Source: Paenibacillus sp. S150 (GTDB lineage: Bacteria; Bacillota; Bacilli; Paenibacillales; Paenibacillaceae). Taken from it: a stretch of 64,000 bases of DNA. Below are positions 33,472-42,686 of the stretch, piece by piece; the stretch's first letter is position 1, and the number at the start of each line of letters is the position of its first letter. The translations under genes were made by a program, and so were the position numbers. Location of the stretch: the NCBI RefSeq assembly GCF_019352175.1, contig NZ_JACBYI010000001.1, positions 248,001 to 312,000 of the forward strand, given 5' to 3'. A model generated the notes under the pieces. It saw only the letters and a program-made list of their open reading frames with translations, had not been told where the DNA came from and searched no databases.

Positions 33472-35286
33472 TTGAAACCCACAACTCCATCTTTATCTGT
33501 GAATCCTTCGCTTCTAAACGCAATCACTCCTATGGGCCTGGAGTTTTCTCGTAACGGCCTTGTGATTGGTGAACAAACAGCTAAAATGTATGGCGTCATT
33601 CAGTATCCTCCCAAAGCCGATGTGGGTTGGCTCTCCACTCTAACCAATATGCCATCTACCATGGTATCCATTGGTTTTCAACCTATAGATAATAGCGCCT
33701 TAATCTCCGCAATATCCAAATCCATTACACAAAATCGCAGCATGGCTGACAGTGCTAAAGATCCTCTCACACGTCAACGAGCAGACAAGGCGGCTACGGA
33801 TGGAGAGAATATTATGATGCAGATTGACCAAAACGGTGAAACGGTTGGCCTTATGAATGTAATGATCATGCCATTTGCAGAAGATGACAAGCAGTTCACC
33901 CGCGCATGTAGACGTGTTGAAAATACCTTCAGTATGATGCGCTGCAAAATTCGCAACCTGGCCCATCTTCAAAAAGAAGGCTTTCGTCACCTATCCCCCA
34001 TGTACCCTGCACAAGATCAAATTGGGGATATCCTAAATAAAATCATGCCGATGAGCACCTTCGTGGGAGGCTTCCCCTTTGCAAGTTCTGGCTTCAACGA
34101 CGGCACGGGTTATTACTTCGCCAAGGACGCTAGAGGTGCATTGGTTATCGTCGATACATGGAAACGTGGCGGCGACCGAACTAATTCAAACATCGTCATT
34201 ATGGGCGTGGCTGGCGTAGGTAAATCTACAGCTGTAAAGCATGTGGCTCTTAGCGAATACATGAAGGGTACCAAGATCATTTTTATTGACCCAGAATCGG
34301 AATATAAGGAGCTTTGCCAGAAGCTAAATGGCGACTGGATTAATGCCGGCGGTGGATCTAATGGGAGAATCAATCCGCTTCAAATTCGTCCAGCTCCACG
34401 CGATGAAGAGGATGAGGAATTTCCGCTTTATAAAGATGAAGGTCATGGTATGTCTGATATGGCGCTCCATCTGAAGAATCTAGAAATCTTCTTTAACCTC
34501 TATATCTCTGACCTGACCATGATGCAAAAGGCTGTCCTTAAGCAATGTTTGATTGAGTTGTATAATCAGTTTCTAATTACGTGGACCACAGATATTACGA
34601 AACTAGCCAGCACTGACTTCCCTACTTTTTCTGACCTCTACGCTCTGATTCATGGCAAGGAAAAGAAGCTTGGCGATGAAGTTTATAAAGAATTGTCGCT
34701 ACTGCTGCATGATATTGCACACGGTGGAGATTCTTTTTTATGGAATGGCTACAGTTCCATCCAAACCCATAGCCGCTGCATTTGTTTGGACACCCATACT
34801 CTTCAGAATACTTCTGAGAATATCAAGCGAACCCAATACTTTAACCTCTTATCCTGGTGCTGGGAGCAAATGTCTCAGGACCGGACAGAGCGCGTGCTGC
34901 TGATCTGTGATGAGTGTTATTTGATGATCGACCCTAACGTCCCGCAGAGCCTAGTATTCTTACGAAATGTAGAGAAACGCGCTCGAAAATATGAAGCCGG
35001 CCTTGCAATCATCTCTCATAGTGTCGTGGATTTTCTAGCCCCTGAAGTCAAGATGTACGGACAAGCGCTACTGGATATACCTTGTATCAAAATACTAATG
35101 GGAACAGACGGGAAAAACCTCCAGGAAATACGCGAACTTTATAACTTAACAGACGCAGAGGAAGAACTTCTGGCCAGCAAGAAGCGCGAACACGCTTTGT
35201 TGATGATCGGCTCCAAGAGGCTGCATATCCACTTTGATATCCCGGAATATAAGTTTGCTTATATGGGAACTGCAGGAGGACGATGA
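33472..35286 (+). CDS. VirB4-type conjugation ATPase
   Basis: This 604-residue ATPase starts at TTG 33472 behind AAAGGAG. It has Walker A GVAGVGKSTAV near residues 245-253, FIDPESEYKELCQ soon after, Walker B VLLICDECYLM near 476-484 and EVKMYGQALLDIPCIKILM near the end. It matches VirB4/TraE ATPases that energise pilus biogenesis and DNA transfer. The N-terminal part is shorter than in one-piece VirB4, and the missing domain appears to be the preceding membrane protein. Confidence 0.85.
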   Translation: MKPTTPSLSVNPSLLNAITPMGLEFSRNGLVIGEQTAKMYGVIQYPPKADVGWLSTLTNMPSTMVSIGFQPIDNSALISAISKSITQNRSMADSAKDPLTRQRADKAATDGENIMMQIDQNGETVGLMNVMIMPFAEDDKQFTRACRRVENTFSMMRCKIRNLAHLQKEGFRHLSPMYPAQDQIGDILNKIMPMSTFVGGFPFASSGFNDGTGYYFAKDARGALVIVDTWKRGGDRTNSNIVIMGVAGVGKSTAVKHVALSEYMKGTKIIFIDPESEYKELCQKLNGDWINAGGGSNGRINPLQIRPAPRDEEDEEFPLYKDEGHGMSDMALHLKNLEIFFNLYISDLTMMQKAVLKQCLIELYNQFLITWTTDITKLASTDFPTFSDLYALIHGKEKKLGDEVYKELSLLLHDIAHGGDSFLWNGYSSIQTHSRCICLDTHTLQNTSENIKRTQYFNLLSWCWEQMSQDRTERVLLICDECYLMIDPNVPQSLVFLRNVEKRARKYEAGLAIISHSVVDFLAPEVKMYGQALLDIPCIKILMGTDGKNLQEIRELYNLTDAEEELLASKKREHALLMIGSKRLHIHFDIPEYKFAYMGTAGGR

Positions 35287-35390
35287 ACGTGGACAAAAAG
35301 AAACAGCTCCTAGAGCTTTTCTTCTACATGGGTCTAGTGGTCATTGGGATTATATTGTTATTCATGAAGGAAGGAAGGGTAAACTCATGA
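35283..35390 (+). CDS. 35-residue single-helix membrane peptide
   Basis: ATG 35283 overlaps the VirB4 stop (ATGA) and has GCAGGAGG upstream. The product is a basic start (MNVDKKKQLLELFFYMG), one membrane helix and a short tail. Its stop overlaps the start of the next gene in the same way. Tight coupling and a strong ribosome site support a real small gene. Function is unknown. Confidence 0.6.
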   Translation: MNVDKKKQLLELFFYMGLVVIGIILLFMKEGRVNS

Positions 35391-36406
35391 TTCTATATCT
35401 GACTAGTAGTAGCAAGGTTAACCTACTTGATTTTATCGAGATCGAATTAGAAATGCCGATAAAAAAATTGATTGGATCGTTTTCGCTCAATTCCTTTGTG
35501 GTCAAAGATATGCGATTTTATAGCCATGTTCGCTATTTAGCTATTGAGCGTGGAGCGATAAAAGAGACTGATGGAGAAATGTTACAAGCACTTTTATCTT
35601 TTCAGATGATGTATGAAATGCGAATTATTGTGATCTCGGAAGGGCTGCCAGAGAGCAGTCCTTTTTTACAAGAACTGATACAGGCAGATATCCAAAACGT
35701 GGTTATAGCCGAAAAAATAGACATAATTCAAGATGAGCTTCGAGAGTGTTTTTCAAAAACGGGAATGCTACGACGTAACCCCATGGGAGAATCCACACCA
35801 TTAGAGGTTATATTTCAATCATCACCAGAGGAGGAAGTAACACAGTTTCGCTTTAAATGTACCAATCTCACAATTGCTATTGCTGGATGCGACCGACGTG
35901 TAGGTGTAACCACCACAGCATTTAACTTGGTCTCATGGATTAATGCTCATGGTGGGACTGCCTGTTATTTGGAAGCTAATACAAGCAACCATTTGGCTCA
36001 TATCATTCAGTTGTTCAAGCCAGAACAATCCGGAAATGCATATACATTCGAAGGTTCAGACTTTTACTTTACGAAAGAATTAAACCGAGATTATAACTTC
36101 ATTGTAATTGACTGTGGTGTATTAAGAGATAAAAACATTAGAAGTTCGTTCGTAAATGGTGATATACGTTTACTTTGTAGCTCGGCAATGCCACATGAAC
36201 TGGTGACTTTTTACCGAGCATTGGAGTTCTGTAAAGACTTAGAAGTACAAGCGTTAGGGTTATTTGTCCCGGACATTCTAAGACCTTATATTACCCAGAG
36301 TATTAGTCATAATATCATTTACTGCAGGAGCACTCATGATTTGTTTGATTCAAAAACAAATGGTGAGGTATTTAAGAAGCTACTGTCCAGAGAAATACAG
36401 AGTTGA
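35387..36406 (+). CDS. Degenerate ParA/MinD-like protein
   Basis: Read from ATG 35387 (AAGGAAGG upstream), this 339-residue protein has an N-terminal receiver-like domain and a C-terminal MinD/ParA fold. The P-loop is degenerate: AGCDRRVGVTT, without the usual lysine before the first Thr. VIDCGVL resembles switch II. Such proteins can act as scaffolds rather than ATPases; TadZ proteins show similar decay, and this element already encodes a separate TadZ with an intact P-loop. It is the last + strand gene of the transfer block. Confidence 0.6.
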   Translation: MILYLTSSSKVNLLDFIEIELEMPIKKLIGSFSLNSFVVKDMRFYSHVRYLAIERGAIKETDGEMLQALLSFQMMYEMRIIVISEGLPESSPFLQELIQADIQNVVIAEKIDIIQDELRECFSKTGMLRRNPMGESTPLEVIFQSSPEEEVTQFRFKCTNLTIAIAGCDRRVGVTTTAFNLVSWINAHGGTACYLEANTSNHLAHIIQLFKPEQSGNAYTFEGSDFYFTKELNRDYNFIVIDCGVLRDKNIRSSFVNGDIRLLCSSAMPHELVTFYRALEFCKDLEVQALGLFVPDILRPYITQSISHNIIYCRSTHDLFDSKTNGEVFKKLLSREIQS

Positions 36407-36451
36407 TAACAAGGTAATAATAAGTTTTTTTATATAAGTAGAGGAGATTAA

Positions 36452-37573
36452 TTAGATTGTGATTGCTTCGCTGTACCTAAATTCTCCTCTATAATTGAAT
36501 TGATATAACACAACCTTAGGCCACATCCGTGGATTTATACTTCTCCCTAATTCTATTGCCAAACCTGCAGGACCAGCATAAAAAAGGTGTAGTTTACTGT
36601 ACCTCTTTTTTCTTAGTAATTCTTCTATCTTGTCTTTGAATACACGCTGAATTTCTTGAACTTGATCCTTAAAAAGAACTCTCTTAACATGTGGGTTATC
36701 AATGGAAATATCTAATAGATCAAAATCTTTAAGTATCTTCTGAACATCATCTTTTGAAATATTATCACTGATTGAAACCGTCACAACTAATTCATCACAG
36801 TTGTTAATATTAATATTATGGGATGTATTTAGTGGATCTAACTCTTGATTATCAGGCAAGCGGTTTACCCAATACTCCGATACACGATCATATTGATAAA
36901 TGGTAAGTGGCACTGTATCCGATAAAAGTAAACCAAGATGAATCAAAAGAGGGATTGGAGACAAGGCGAATACTTCGGCAACATCATATTTTCTCTTTTG
37001 TATACGATCTTTGAATTGCTGATAGAGTTTTTCATTATCTTCTTTGCCTTTCTCCCAACCTTCGGAATCAAATTGGTTAAATTCTGTTTGGTTTTCTATT
37101 GCTTCCAATAAAATGTTGGAAGATTGTTCAACCTGTGGAATAGAAACCATAGGCGGCCCAAGACGTTTATGTACTATAGCAAGACTAGTTCGTTTTTGTT
37201 CTGTCCAGGATCTTACCCACAATTCATGATTTAGTTTCATCTCAAAAAGAACATTTGGTGAAAAATGTTCCAATGTATGCTTATCATCAATTAGTTTTGA
37301 ATGTGTGTAGCACATTAGCATAAGATTACTTATATCCTCTAAGGTTTCATCAGAATAACCATATTGCTTGGCAAACTCATGTCGCGGACCACCATCACTG
37401 TGTCCAATAATATGCGCAACTATTCCGATATTTGTAAGTTTCCCCTTAGTATTTACTACAAGACGCTCATTACAACCATCAAAGCTACAAATCCCCCCAC
37501 AAACCATCCACAGATGAAATGTCTCAGCTCTGCTAAGTTGTCTGCGTTTTCTTGGCTTTTCTTCATTCTCCAT
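36452..37573 (-). CDS. Cap5-type HNH endonuclease-SAVED effector (first copy)
   Basis: This 373-residue protein has AAGGAGG before ATG 37573. The N-terminal HNH domain has GGICSFDGCNERL (zinc Cys), GIVAHIIGHSDGGP (His54) and ISNLMLMCYTHSKLID (Asn83, His91). Residues about 185-370 form a SAVED domain (YAGPAGLAIELGRSIN marks it), which in Cap5 binds cyclic oligonucleotides and triggers DNA degradation. It lies downstream of the CBASS operon but is 471 bases from the second effector. The two copies are clearly divergent, so it may answer a different signal. Confidence 0.85.
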   Translation of the reverse strand: MENEEKPRKRRQLSRAETFHLWMVCGGICSFDGCNERLVVNTKGKLTNIGIVAHIIGHSDGGPRHEFAKQYGYSDETLEDISNLMLMCYTHSKLIDDKHTLEHFSPNVLFEMKLNHELWVRSWTEQKRTSLAIVHKRLGPPMVSIPQVEQSSNILLEAIENQTEFNQFDSEGWEKGKEDNEKLYQQFKDRIQKRKYDVAEVFALSPIPLLIHLGLLLSDTVPLTIYQYDRVSEYWVNRLPDNQELDPLNTSHNININNCDELVVTVSISDNISKDDVQKILKDFDLLDISIDNPHVKRVLFKDQVQEIQRVFKDKIEELLRKKRYSKLHLFYAGPAGLAIELGRSINPRMWPKVVLYQFNYRGEFRYSEAITI

Positions 37574-38044
37574 TACGAAACCTCCTTATCCATATATTAA
37601 AGTGCTTCGTAACTGCATGAATTTTCATATATTAATTTTTAGTATATCCTAACCAGTGCATAATAAAACCCGCCTTTACTCCTCTGATTAAGACCTGAAA
37701 TCATCTTTAGCCATATTAAAATTCAGTCCCAATCAATATCGTAATGACTCTCAATAAGTCGCTTGATGCCTGTATTCATTGCATAAAACTCTCTTGATCA
37801 AAAGGTGTATATGACAAGGATTCCTCATGCATCCTTGTACTCAAACTGGGAATGATTATATCTCGCTTTTCTTGTAATATTGCGTTACATCACTTAATTT
37901 TAAGTTATTATGAAAATCCTTAAACTATTTTTGAGAATGCGTCACAAAATTATCGTCTCCTGAATTTTTTAGTCATTCTCTATAAATTTTCTATCACAAA
38001 CGTAATCTTTAAATGTAATACTTGAGCAGGTAGTTTTTTTTTCG
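37574..38044. other. Intergenic gap between the two Cap5 genes
   Basis: This stretch of 471 AT-rich bases has no convincing gene. It should hold a promoter for the first Cap5 gene: on the - strand, GGATATACTA lies about 70 bases before its ATG and could be a -10 element, but no clear -35 accompanies it. I see no terminator for the second Cap5 gene and no recognisable gene remnant. Confidence 0.4.
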
Positions 38045-39181
38045 TTACGATTTTGCGCCAATATCTATAGCACGAATAAAACTATTGGTTCTAAAATTTT
38101 GATCATATAATATAAATGGTAAATCAGCCTTAGGCATCCTTATTCGACCTAATTCAATAGCAACAGAGACAGGAACTGCAGGGAAAATATGGATACAATC
38201 ACTATCTGGGTGTGTTGTCTTGATTTGGTCCATAATTAATCTCATAGTTTGTCTGAACATAACGAGTTGTTCACGACTTTTTATACAATCATTATTAGGC
38301 GTTGGAATCGTTACTGTCCAAATTGAGATAGCTTCTCCAAGAACAGAAGTGATTCGAGAAGGAAGTATAGTACCACTTATGGATAAATTTAGAGCAACTG
38401 TTGGGTGAATTTTATCTGGTCTTATCACATTAAAATTAAAATCATCCTGAGAACTTTGCCATTTCCATGAAGGTTCTGGTTCTCTCTGCCGCTGATAAAC
38501 TTCTGAAGCCCTAAGATCTGAGAGCAAAGTACCTAATAAAATTAAAAGTGGTTGAGGCGCAATTCCAAATATCGACATATGAGATATTTCACCCTTAGCT
38601 ATTCTTGGATGAAGTCTTGTTTCATATTGTTGCTTTAAGTTTTCAGATTCTATTGTCCAAAACAACGGATTATCATCTTTTATAAAACTATTAACGAGAC
38701 CAAACTCAATAGCGGAAGGCTCTGCTGGGAGTGAATGAGAAATTATTGCTGATGCCGCTTCTCGCCAGTTGAGAGCGTTTTGAAGTTGCCCCACATTCGC
38801 ACCATATAGTAAGATATGACTTCTTACTGTATCGGTTATGTCGGTCACTAATTTTATACGTTCTTCATGCACTTTTTTCATCTCACGAAGTACTTCAACT
38901 GAATAATCTTTTCCATTGTTATTATCAATCTTTCGATGATGAGAATCGCACATAAGCATTAAATTATCAATGCTTGTAGCCATAAGTGGAGATAACACTT
39001 TATCTCCACGTGGACCATCTGGCTTATCACCAATAATATGAGCAATGTAAGCTTGGTTATATTCCGCTTGTGTGACATTATCTAAGTAGATCATTTTATT
39101 GCAGCCTGCGTATTGACAACGTCCAGCTGCTTTCCCCCATAGAATATACCTTGTTTGATAAGGAATAATAGAAATAGACAT
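38045..39181 (-). CDS. Cap5-type HNH endonuclease-SAVED effector (second copy)
   Basis: This 378-residue protein has HNH motifs GRCQYAGCNKM, AYIAHIIGDKPDGPRG (His48) and IDNLMLMCDSHHRKID (Asn73, His81), then a C-terminal SAVED domain (VPVSVAIELGRIRMP near residue 340). It follows the E2-like gene by 75 bases and is the most likely effector of this CBASS operon. It would degrade DNA on sensing the cyclic nucleotide made by the CD-NTase. Its SAVED half differs strongly from that of the first copy. Confidence 0.85.
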   Translation of the reverse strand: MSISIIPYQTRYILWGKAAGRCQYAGCNKMIYLDNVTQAEYNQAYIAHIIGDKPDGPRGDKVLSPLMATSIDNLMLMCDSHHRKIDNNNGKDYSVEVLREMKKVHEERIKLVTDITDTVRSHILLYGANVGQLQNALNWREAASAIISHSLPAEPSAIEFGLVNSFIKDDNPLFWTIESENLKQQYETRLHPRIAKGEISHMSIFGIAPQPLLILLGTLLSDLRASEVYQRQREPEPSWKWQSSQDDFNFNVIRPDKIHPTVALNLSISGTILPSRITSVLGEAISIWTVTIPTPNNDCIKSREQLVMFRQTMRLIMDQIKTTHPDSDCIHIFPAVPVSVAIELGRIRMPKADLPFILYDQNFRTNSFIRAIDIGAKS

Positions 39182-39256
39182 TTATTTCATCACTCTCTTT
39201 TTATTTGGTATTGTATCAAGAATTTGCAATAGAAATTTTAAGTAGATTGTATCTTA

Positions 39257-39742
39257 TTAAAAGTTATGATTTGGCTCTATTTCCTCTTCATGAATATGAA
39301 TACCCCCTCCTTGCCAAATTCCAGTAACATGCCAGTATTCATAATACATTAGCCATAAAACTGCCCACGGTAGTATAGTCTTATGAAGAGATTTAGTATT
39401 ATTCCACTCATTTGCCAGCGGAAAGTATAAACATAACCTTTCTTGCTCATACATATGTGGAATTGGCTCATTGTCGTTCCGCCTTTGCAAAGGTGGATCA
39501 ATAACAGTTACTTTTGGAAATGACGCAATCTCATACTCAAGAAGAATTTTATATTTACAACTTATTGCATTGGGCTGAACAGTACCTGTCCAAAACATAG
39601 TTGAACTGATTATTTTAGCATGGGAATTTGGAATGGTCTGTATTAACATTTGTGATTGATTAACTATTGAAATAGGTTTACCCCGGAAAAATTTCTTAGC
39701 AGCAGCATTTGATTTAATATTACGATAATCTTTATGTTCCAT
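39257..39742 (-). CDS. CBASS stand-alone E2-like protein (type II short)
   Basis: Read from ATG 39742, this is a 161-residue protein; GTG 39778 would extend it into the cyclase gene. Core motifs of bacterial CBASS E2 proteins are visible: WTGTVQPNAISCKYKI, VTVIDPPLQRR, PIPHMY, ERLCLYFP with the candidate catalytic cysteine, and TILPWAVLWLMYYEYWHVTG. No E1 or JAB protein is nearby, which defines the short type II layout. In those systems the E2 conjugates or primes the cyclase by its C-terminal glycine; the upstream CD-NTase ends in F-Y-G-T. The gene overlaps the cyclase by 11 bases. Confidence 0.8.
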   Translation of the reverse strand: MEHKDYRNIKSNAAAKKFFRGKPISIVNQSQMLIQTIPNSHAKIISSTMFWTGTVQPNAISCKYKILLEYEIASFPKVTVIDPPLQRRNDNEPIPHMYEQERLCLYFPLANEWNNTKSLHKTILPWAVLWLMYYEYWHVTGIWQGGGIHIHEEEIEPNHNF

Positions 39743-40904
39743 AAAATGTATTTTTAGGTATGCTAGTAGACCCAACACCTAAGACGGCTACTTGTCCAGC
39801 TTTCGTCAAACCTAATTTTCCATTTTCTCTTAATTTTTGTTGATAAGTTGCTTGTTTTTTAAAGCTTTCTTCGATTAAAGTGGGTTCGATTATTTCACCT
39901 AGGGATTTATTTAATTGAATCATCCCCATCCCTTCTAAACTAGGAATAAGCTCCCAGTGATCTTTAAAGTCTGCAATAAACTTTTTAAATGCTTCATATT
40001 GTTCAGGATCTTTTTCCCATCGCTCGCTTAATAATTCTCCTGGATTTTGAGGGTTGTAGACCTTAAGAATTGAAGTGGAGTTATTAACCATGTTTAAAAT
40101 ACCTTTAAGAATTGCTAAAATTGCTAGATAGACAGATCCTTCTCCGTGATAGTTTTGAGCAGCCAAAGTGGTTAAAACAATACTAATTGGAGGTTTCACG
40201 TCTTGTTCTTCGAAATAACGATTACGATAATGTTTTATAAGTTGAACTGCTCGTTTAAGTGGTGGCTTAATAGCTACTGTTTCTAAATCAGGGAGATCCT
40301 CAATTTTGGCACTCGCACTTTTTTCCAACAATTGTTGCCATACTTTTATAGGTACATATTTTTCTGCTATTCCTTCAAACCAATTTGCAAAGCCTTTTGG
40401 GTTACTTGGTTTCCAGTTTTGTGTTTCACAATCCGGAACTTTGATACAATCTTGTATTGGGTGATTTGTAGGAATAGCAGGTAGAATATCCATATGATAT
40501 TGATTTGCATACTGAATTTGAATGCAACGATTCTTACGTTGAACCTTTCCTATATAATTTTGATTTTCCAGCATACGTCTTTCAATTTGATCTAACAAAA
40601 GTATCGGATCTTGAAATAGTTTGGAATTTGTATGTATTTCGAGCACAAGATCAACATCAAATTCTTCTTTTTTATTGGGCTTTACTGTCGTTCCTATTCT
40701 TACTGAACCTTGAGGGTATATTTCCAGATGACAATTATTAAATACTTCATCACCTTGTAACCATTGTGCAACGTAATTATACGAATTTGTAGCCTGCTCA
40801 TAGTGACTCCGACTTAATTGTAATTCTTCACAAATACGTTGTAAAAGATCCTCTAATTGTATTTCGTAGTTTGAACTGGGTAATGCTTTTTCATCTATTA
40901 ACAT
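39732..40904 (-). CDS. CD-NTase cyclase of a CBASS system
   Basis: This 390-residue nucleotidyltransferase has GAGGAGG before ATG 40904. Its catalytic core is clear: YPQGSVRIGT (Gly66-Ser67), EEFDVDLVLEI (Asp83 and Asp85) and YHMDILPAIP (Asp139). It would make a cyclic oligonucleotide on phage infection, read by the SAVED effectors downstream. The C terminus ends in a flexible tail, TSIPKNTFYGT, suited to E2-type conjugation near Gly. The exact clade and product cannot be read by eye. Confidence 0.9.
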   Translation of the reverse strand: MLIDEKALPSSNYEIQLEDLLQRICEELQLSRSHYEQATNSYNYVAQWLQGDEVFNNCHLEIYPQGSVRIGTTVKPNKKEEFDVDLVLEIHTNSKLFQDPILLLDQIERRMLENQNYIGKVQRKNRCIQIQYANQYHMDILPAIPTNHPIQDCIKVPDCETQNWKPSNPKGFANWFEGIAEKYVPIKVWQQLLEKSASAKIEDLPDLETVAIKPPLKRAVQLIKHYRNRYFEEQDVKPPISIVLTTLAAQNYHGEGSVYLAILAILKGILNMVNNSTSILKVYNPQNPGELLSERWEKDPEQYEAFKKFIADFKDHWELIPSLEGMGMIQLNKSLGEIIEPTLIEESFKKQATYQQKLRENGKLGLTKAGQVAVLGVGSTSIPKNTFYGT

Positions 40905-40974
40905 AAAAATTCCTCCTCGTTTATTTTGTCTTCAATTGAAAACGTTGAAATCATTTTAAAATTAAATGGAGATA

Positions 40975-41565
40975 TTAACTCATCTCCATCGATATCATAT
41001 TTTTTAGTATTGGCTTATAGCTATACTGTCTACCACCTTCAGAAAGTATTTCTTCTTTGCGCATAATTAATCGTTCTTGATACAATTGAAGTAATTTTGT
41101 TCCAGTCAAATTAATTTCAGACTCTGTCATATCAGCAAGTTGTCTAGCTGTTTGAACATTATCATTATATACTTTATGCAACACATCTATAAGCATCGGC
41201 TTAATGTTCCCAATATAATTTAATGTGCCATCGTCACGAAGCTCAAGCATTCCATGCTTTTTATATAATTGGAAAGCCGCTCTAATATTATCTCGATGAA
41301 TTGGCTCTAAATTTTTCAGGAAAATAAATCTATCTCCCAACTCTTTATTTATTAAACGAGAAACTAACCTTACAATAACTTCATCTGCACCAGAATAGTC
41401 TATTATCTTGACTCCCTCAAAATCCAATCCGATAATATTGCTATCAGATTTCAAAATAATTTGTATGAGCTCGTCCCTCATTTGCATCCCAAGGGGTCGT
41501 GTAACTAAGAAAAAATTACTTGATAATTTTCTCAACTCTTCAGCAATCAATATTTCTTTCATCAT
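40975..41565 (-). CDS. STAS-like / winged-helix protein
   Basis: ATG 41565 is preferred (GGAGG upstream); TTG 41589 is the longer option. The 196-residue protein has a STAS-like (DUF4325-type) domain with GLDFEGVKIIDYSGADEVI near residues 46-63, and a predicted winged-helix end (ARQLADMTESEINLTGTKLL). It lies one gene after the STAS-GHKL ATPase. Such pairs recall anti-sigma/anti-anti-sigma switches. It may turn the neighbouring defence genes on or off, but no target is visible. Family recognition is from memory. Confidence 0.6.
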   Translation of the reverse strand: MMKEILIAEELRKLSSNFFLVTRPLGMQMRDELIQIILKSDSNIIGLDFEGVKIIDYSGADEVIVRLVSRLINKELGDRFIFLKNLEPIHRDNIRAAFQLYKKHGMLELRDDGTLNYIGNIKPMLIDVLHKVYNDNVQTARQLADMTESEINLTGTKLLQLYQERLIMRKEEILSEGGRQYSYKPILKNMISMEMS

Positions 41566-41625
41566 AAATTCCTCCACTTTGGAGTTCAACGAACTTTATT
41601 GAACACATTGATACTAACACCTTCA

Positions 41626-42513
41626 TTACTTTCTGTCAAGGAGGTTGTCTGTTTTTTCAATGAAAGGCCTTAAACTCACTCCAACTTGTGTTCCAGGGTA
41701 AAACGCAAGTCCTTCTTCAAACCTCATTCCACTGTGTTTTAAGTGACATCTAGCCGTGCCTGTACGTATAATCAACTCTGATCCAGCATTTTGTTTAACA
41801 TACATTGATAACCTATATAAACCATGGCCTCCACCTGTGGGCCTCGAACTTATTTCTGGTTTTAAAGCTAATTCAATTGCTCTACGGTCAGTCAACTTTT
41901 CCCCCTTTTTATTATACTGTTCTTCTAGGGCTCCTCTGAAACCTATTCCCAGATCCATAACTGCAATTTGTATTGTTAATGGATTTTTATATTTCTGAGC
42001 TGCAACATAGCCAAAATCCAAACTGTGTTCTAAGTTTTGGCATACCTCAATCAGATTAGTCGTGATTTGCTTTGAAGTTGTTCCCGCATCGACTCCTTCA
42101 AACATCATTTCCATTCGTTTATCTAATAATTCAGTAAAATTGATAATATTCTCAAAGTTTCCTAATTGAAACTCTAATTTACGCAACTCTAATAAAGGCT
42201 TATCTGTTTTTTTGAAATTATTAAAAAATCCAAAAAAACCTTGAGAAACATGCTGATACTTTCTCATTTCTTCAAAAAAATTCATAACAGTTAAATATCT
42301 TTGTAAACTCAAACTTTGAGGTAGATTTATTTTTAGTGAAATATCTTTCCCCCTGCAATATCGTGCTGCTGAGATTAAGCCGACGATTCCATAAGGTTCT
42401 ATAAAAGTTATCCCTGAAAGATCTAATATCAACTCATTATCTTTACAAGTTACTAACTGCACAATTTTTTCAAAGTGTTGATAGCCTAATGAACCTTTTA
42501 ATTCGAGATACAT
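41626..42513 (-). CDS. STAS-GHKL ATPase fusion
   Basis: This 295-residue protein has GGGGGGAAAAG before ATG 42513. Residues 1-75 resemble a STAS domain (LILDLSGITFIEPYGIVGL). Residues about 145-290 are a GHKL/histidine-kinase-type ATPase: N-box NLIEVCQNLEHS (Asn160), G1 VMDLGIGFRG (Asp187), G2 GGGHGLYRLSM near 227-237. No phosphoacceptor His box or membrane segment is present, so it is not a classic sensor kinase. It pairs with the STAS-like/winged-helix protein downstream. The order resembles stress-switch modules; the role here is unknown. Confidence 0.65.
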   Translation of the reverse strand: MYLELKGSLGYQHFEKIVQLVTCKDNELILDLSGITFIEPYGIVGLISAARYCRGKDISLKINLPQSLSLQRYLTVMNFFEEMRKYQHVSQGFFGFFNNFKKTDKPLLELRKLEFQLGNFENIINFTELLDKRMEMMFEGVDAGTTSKQITTNLIEVCQNLEHSLDFGYVAAQKYKNPLTIQIAVMDLGIGFRGALEEQYNKKGEKLTDRRAIELALKPEISSRPTGGGHGLYRLSMYVKQNAGSELIIRTGTARCHLKHSGMRFEEGLAFYPGTQVGVSLRPFIEKTDNLLDRK

Positions 42514-42686
42514 CTTTTCCCCCCGTTATTTACCATAACCAAATTAATATAACCTGCAAAACCAATTTACATGAACATAATAACTTTCCATTAAAGAGAC
42601 CCTCAGGAGGATCGATTTTTATAATAAATTAAAAGATTGCGATATATGTAATTAAACAAATAGACAATATTTACATTTTATTACAA

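Noticed and set aside
35387..36406. Calling the last transfer-block gene a working ParA partner of the ParB-like protein at the left edge
   Set aside because: Its P-loop lacks the key lysine and it lies 35 kb away, coupled to VirB4 rather than to the ParB-like gene.
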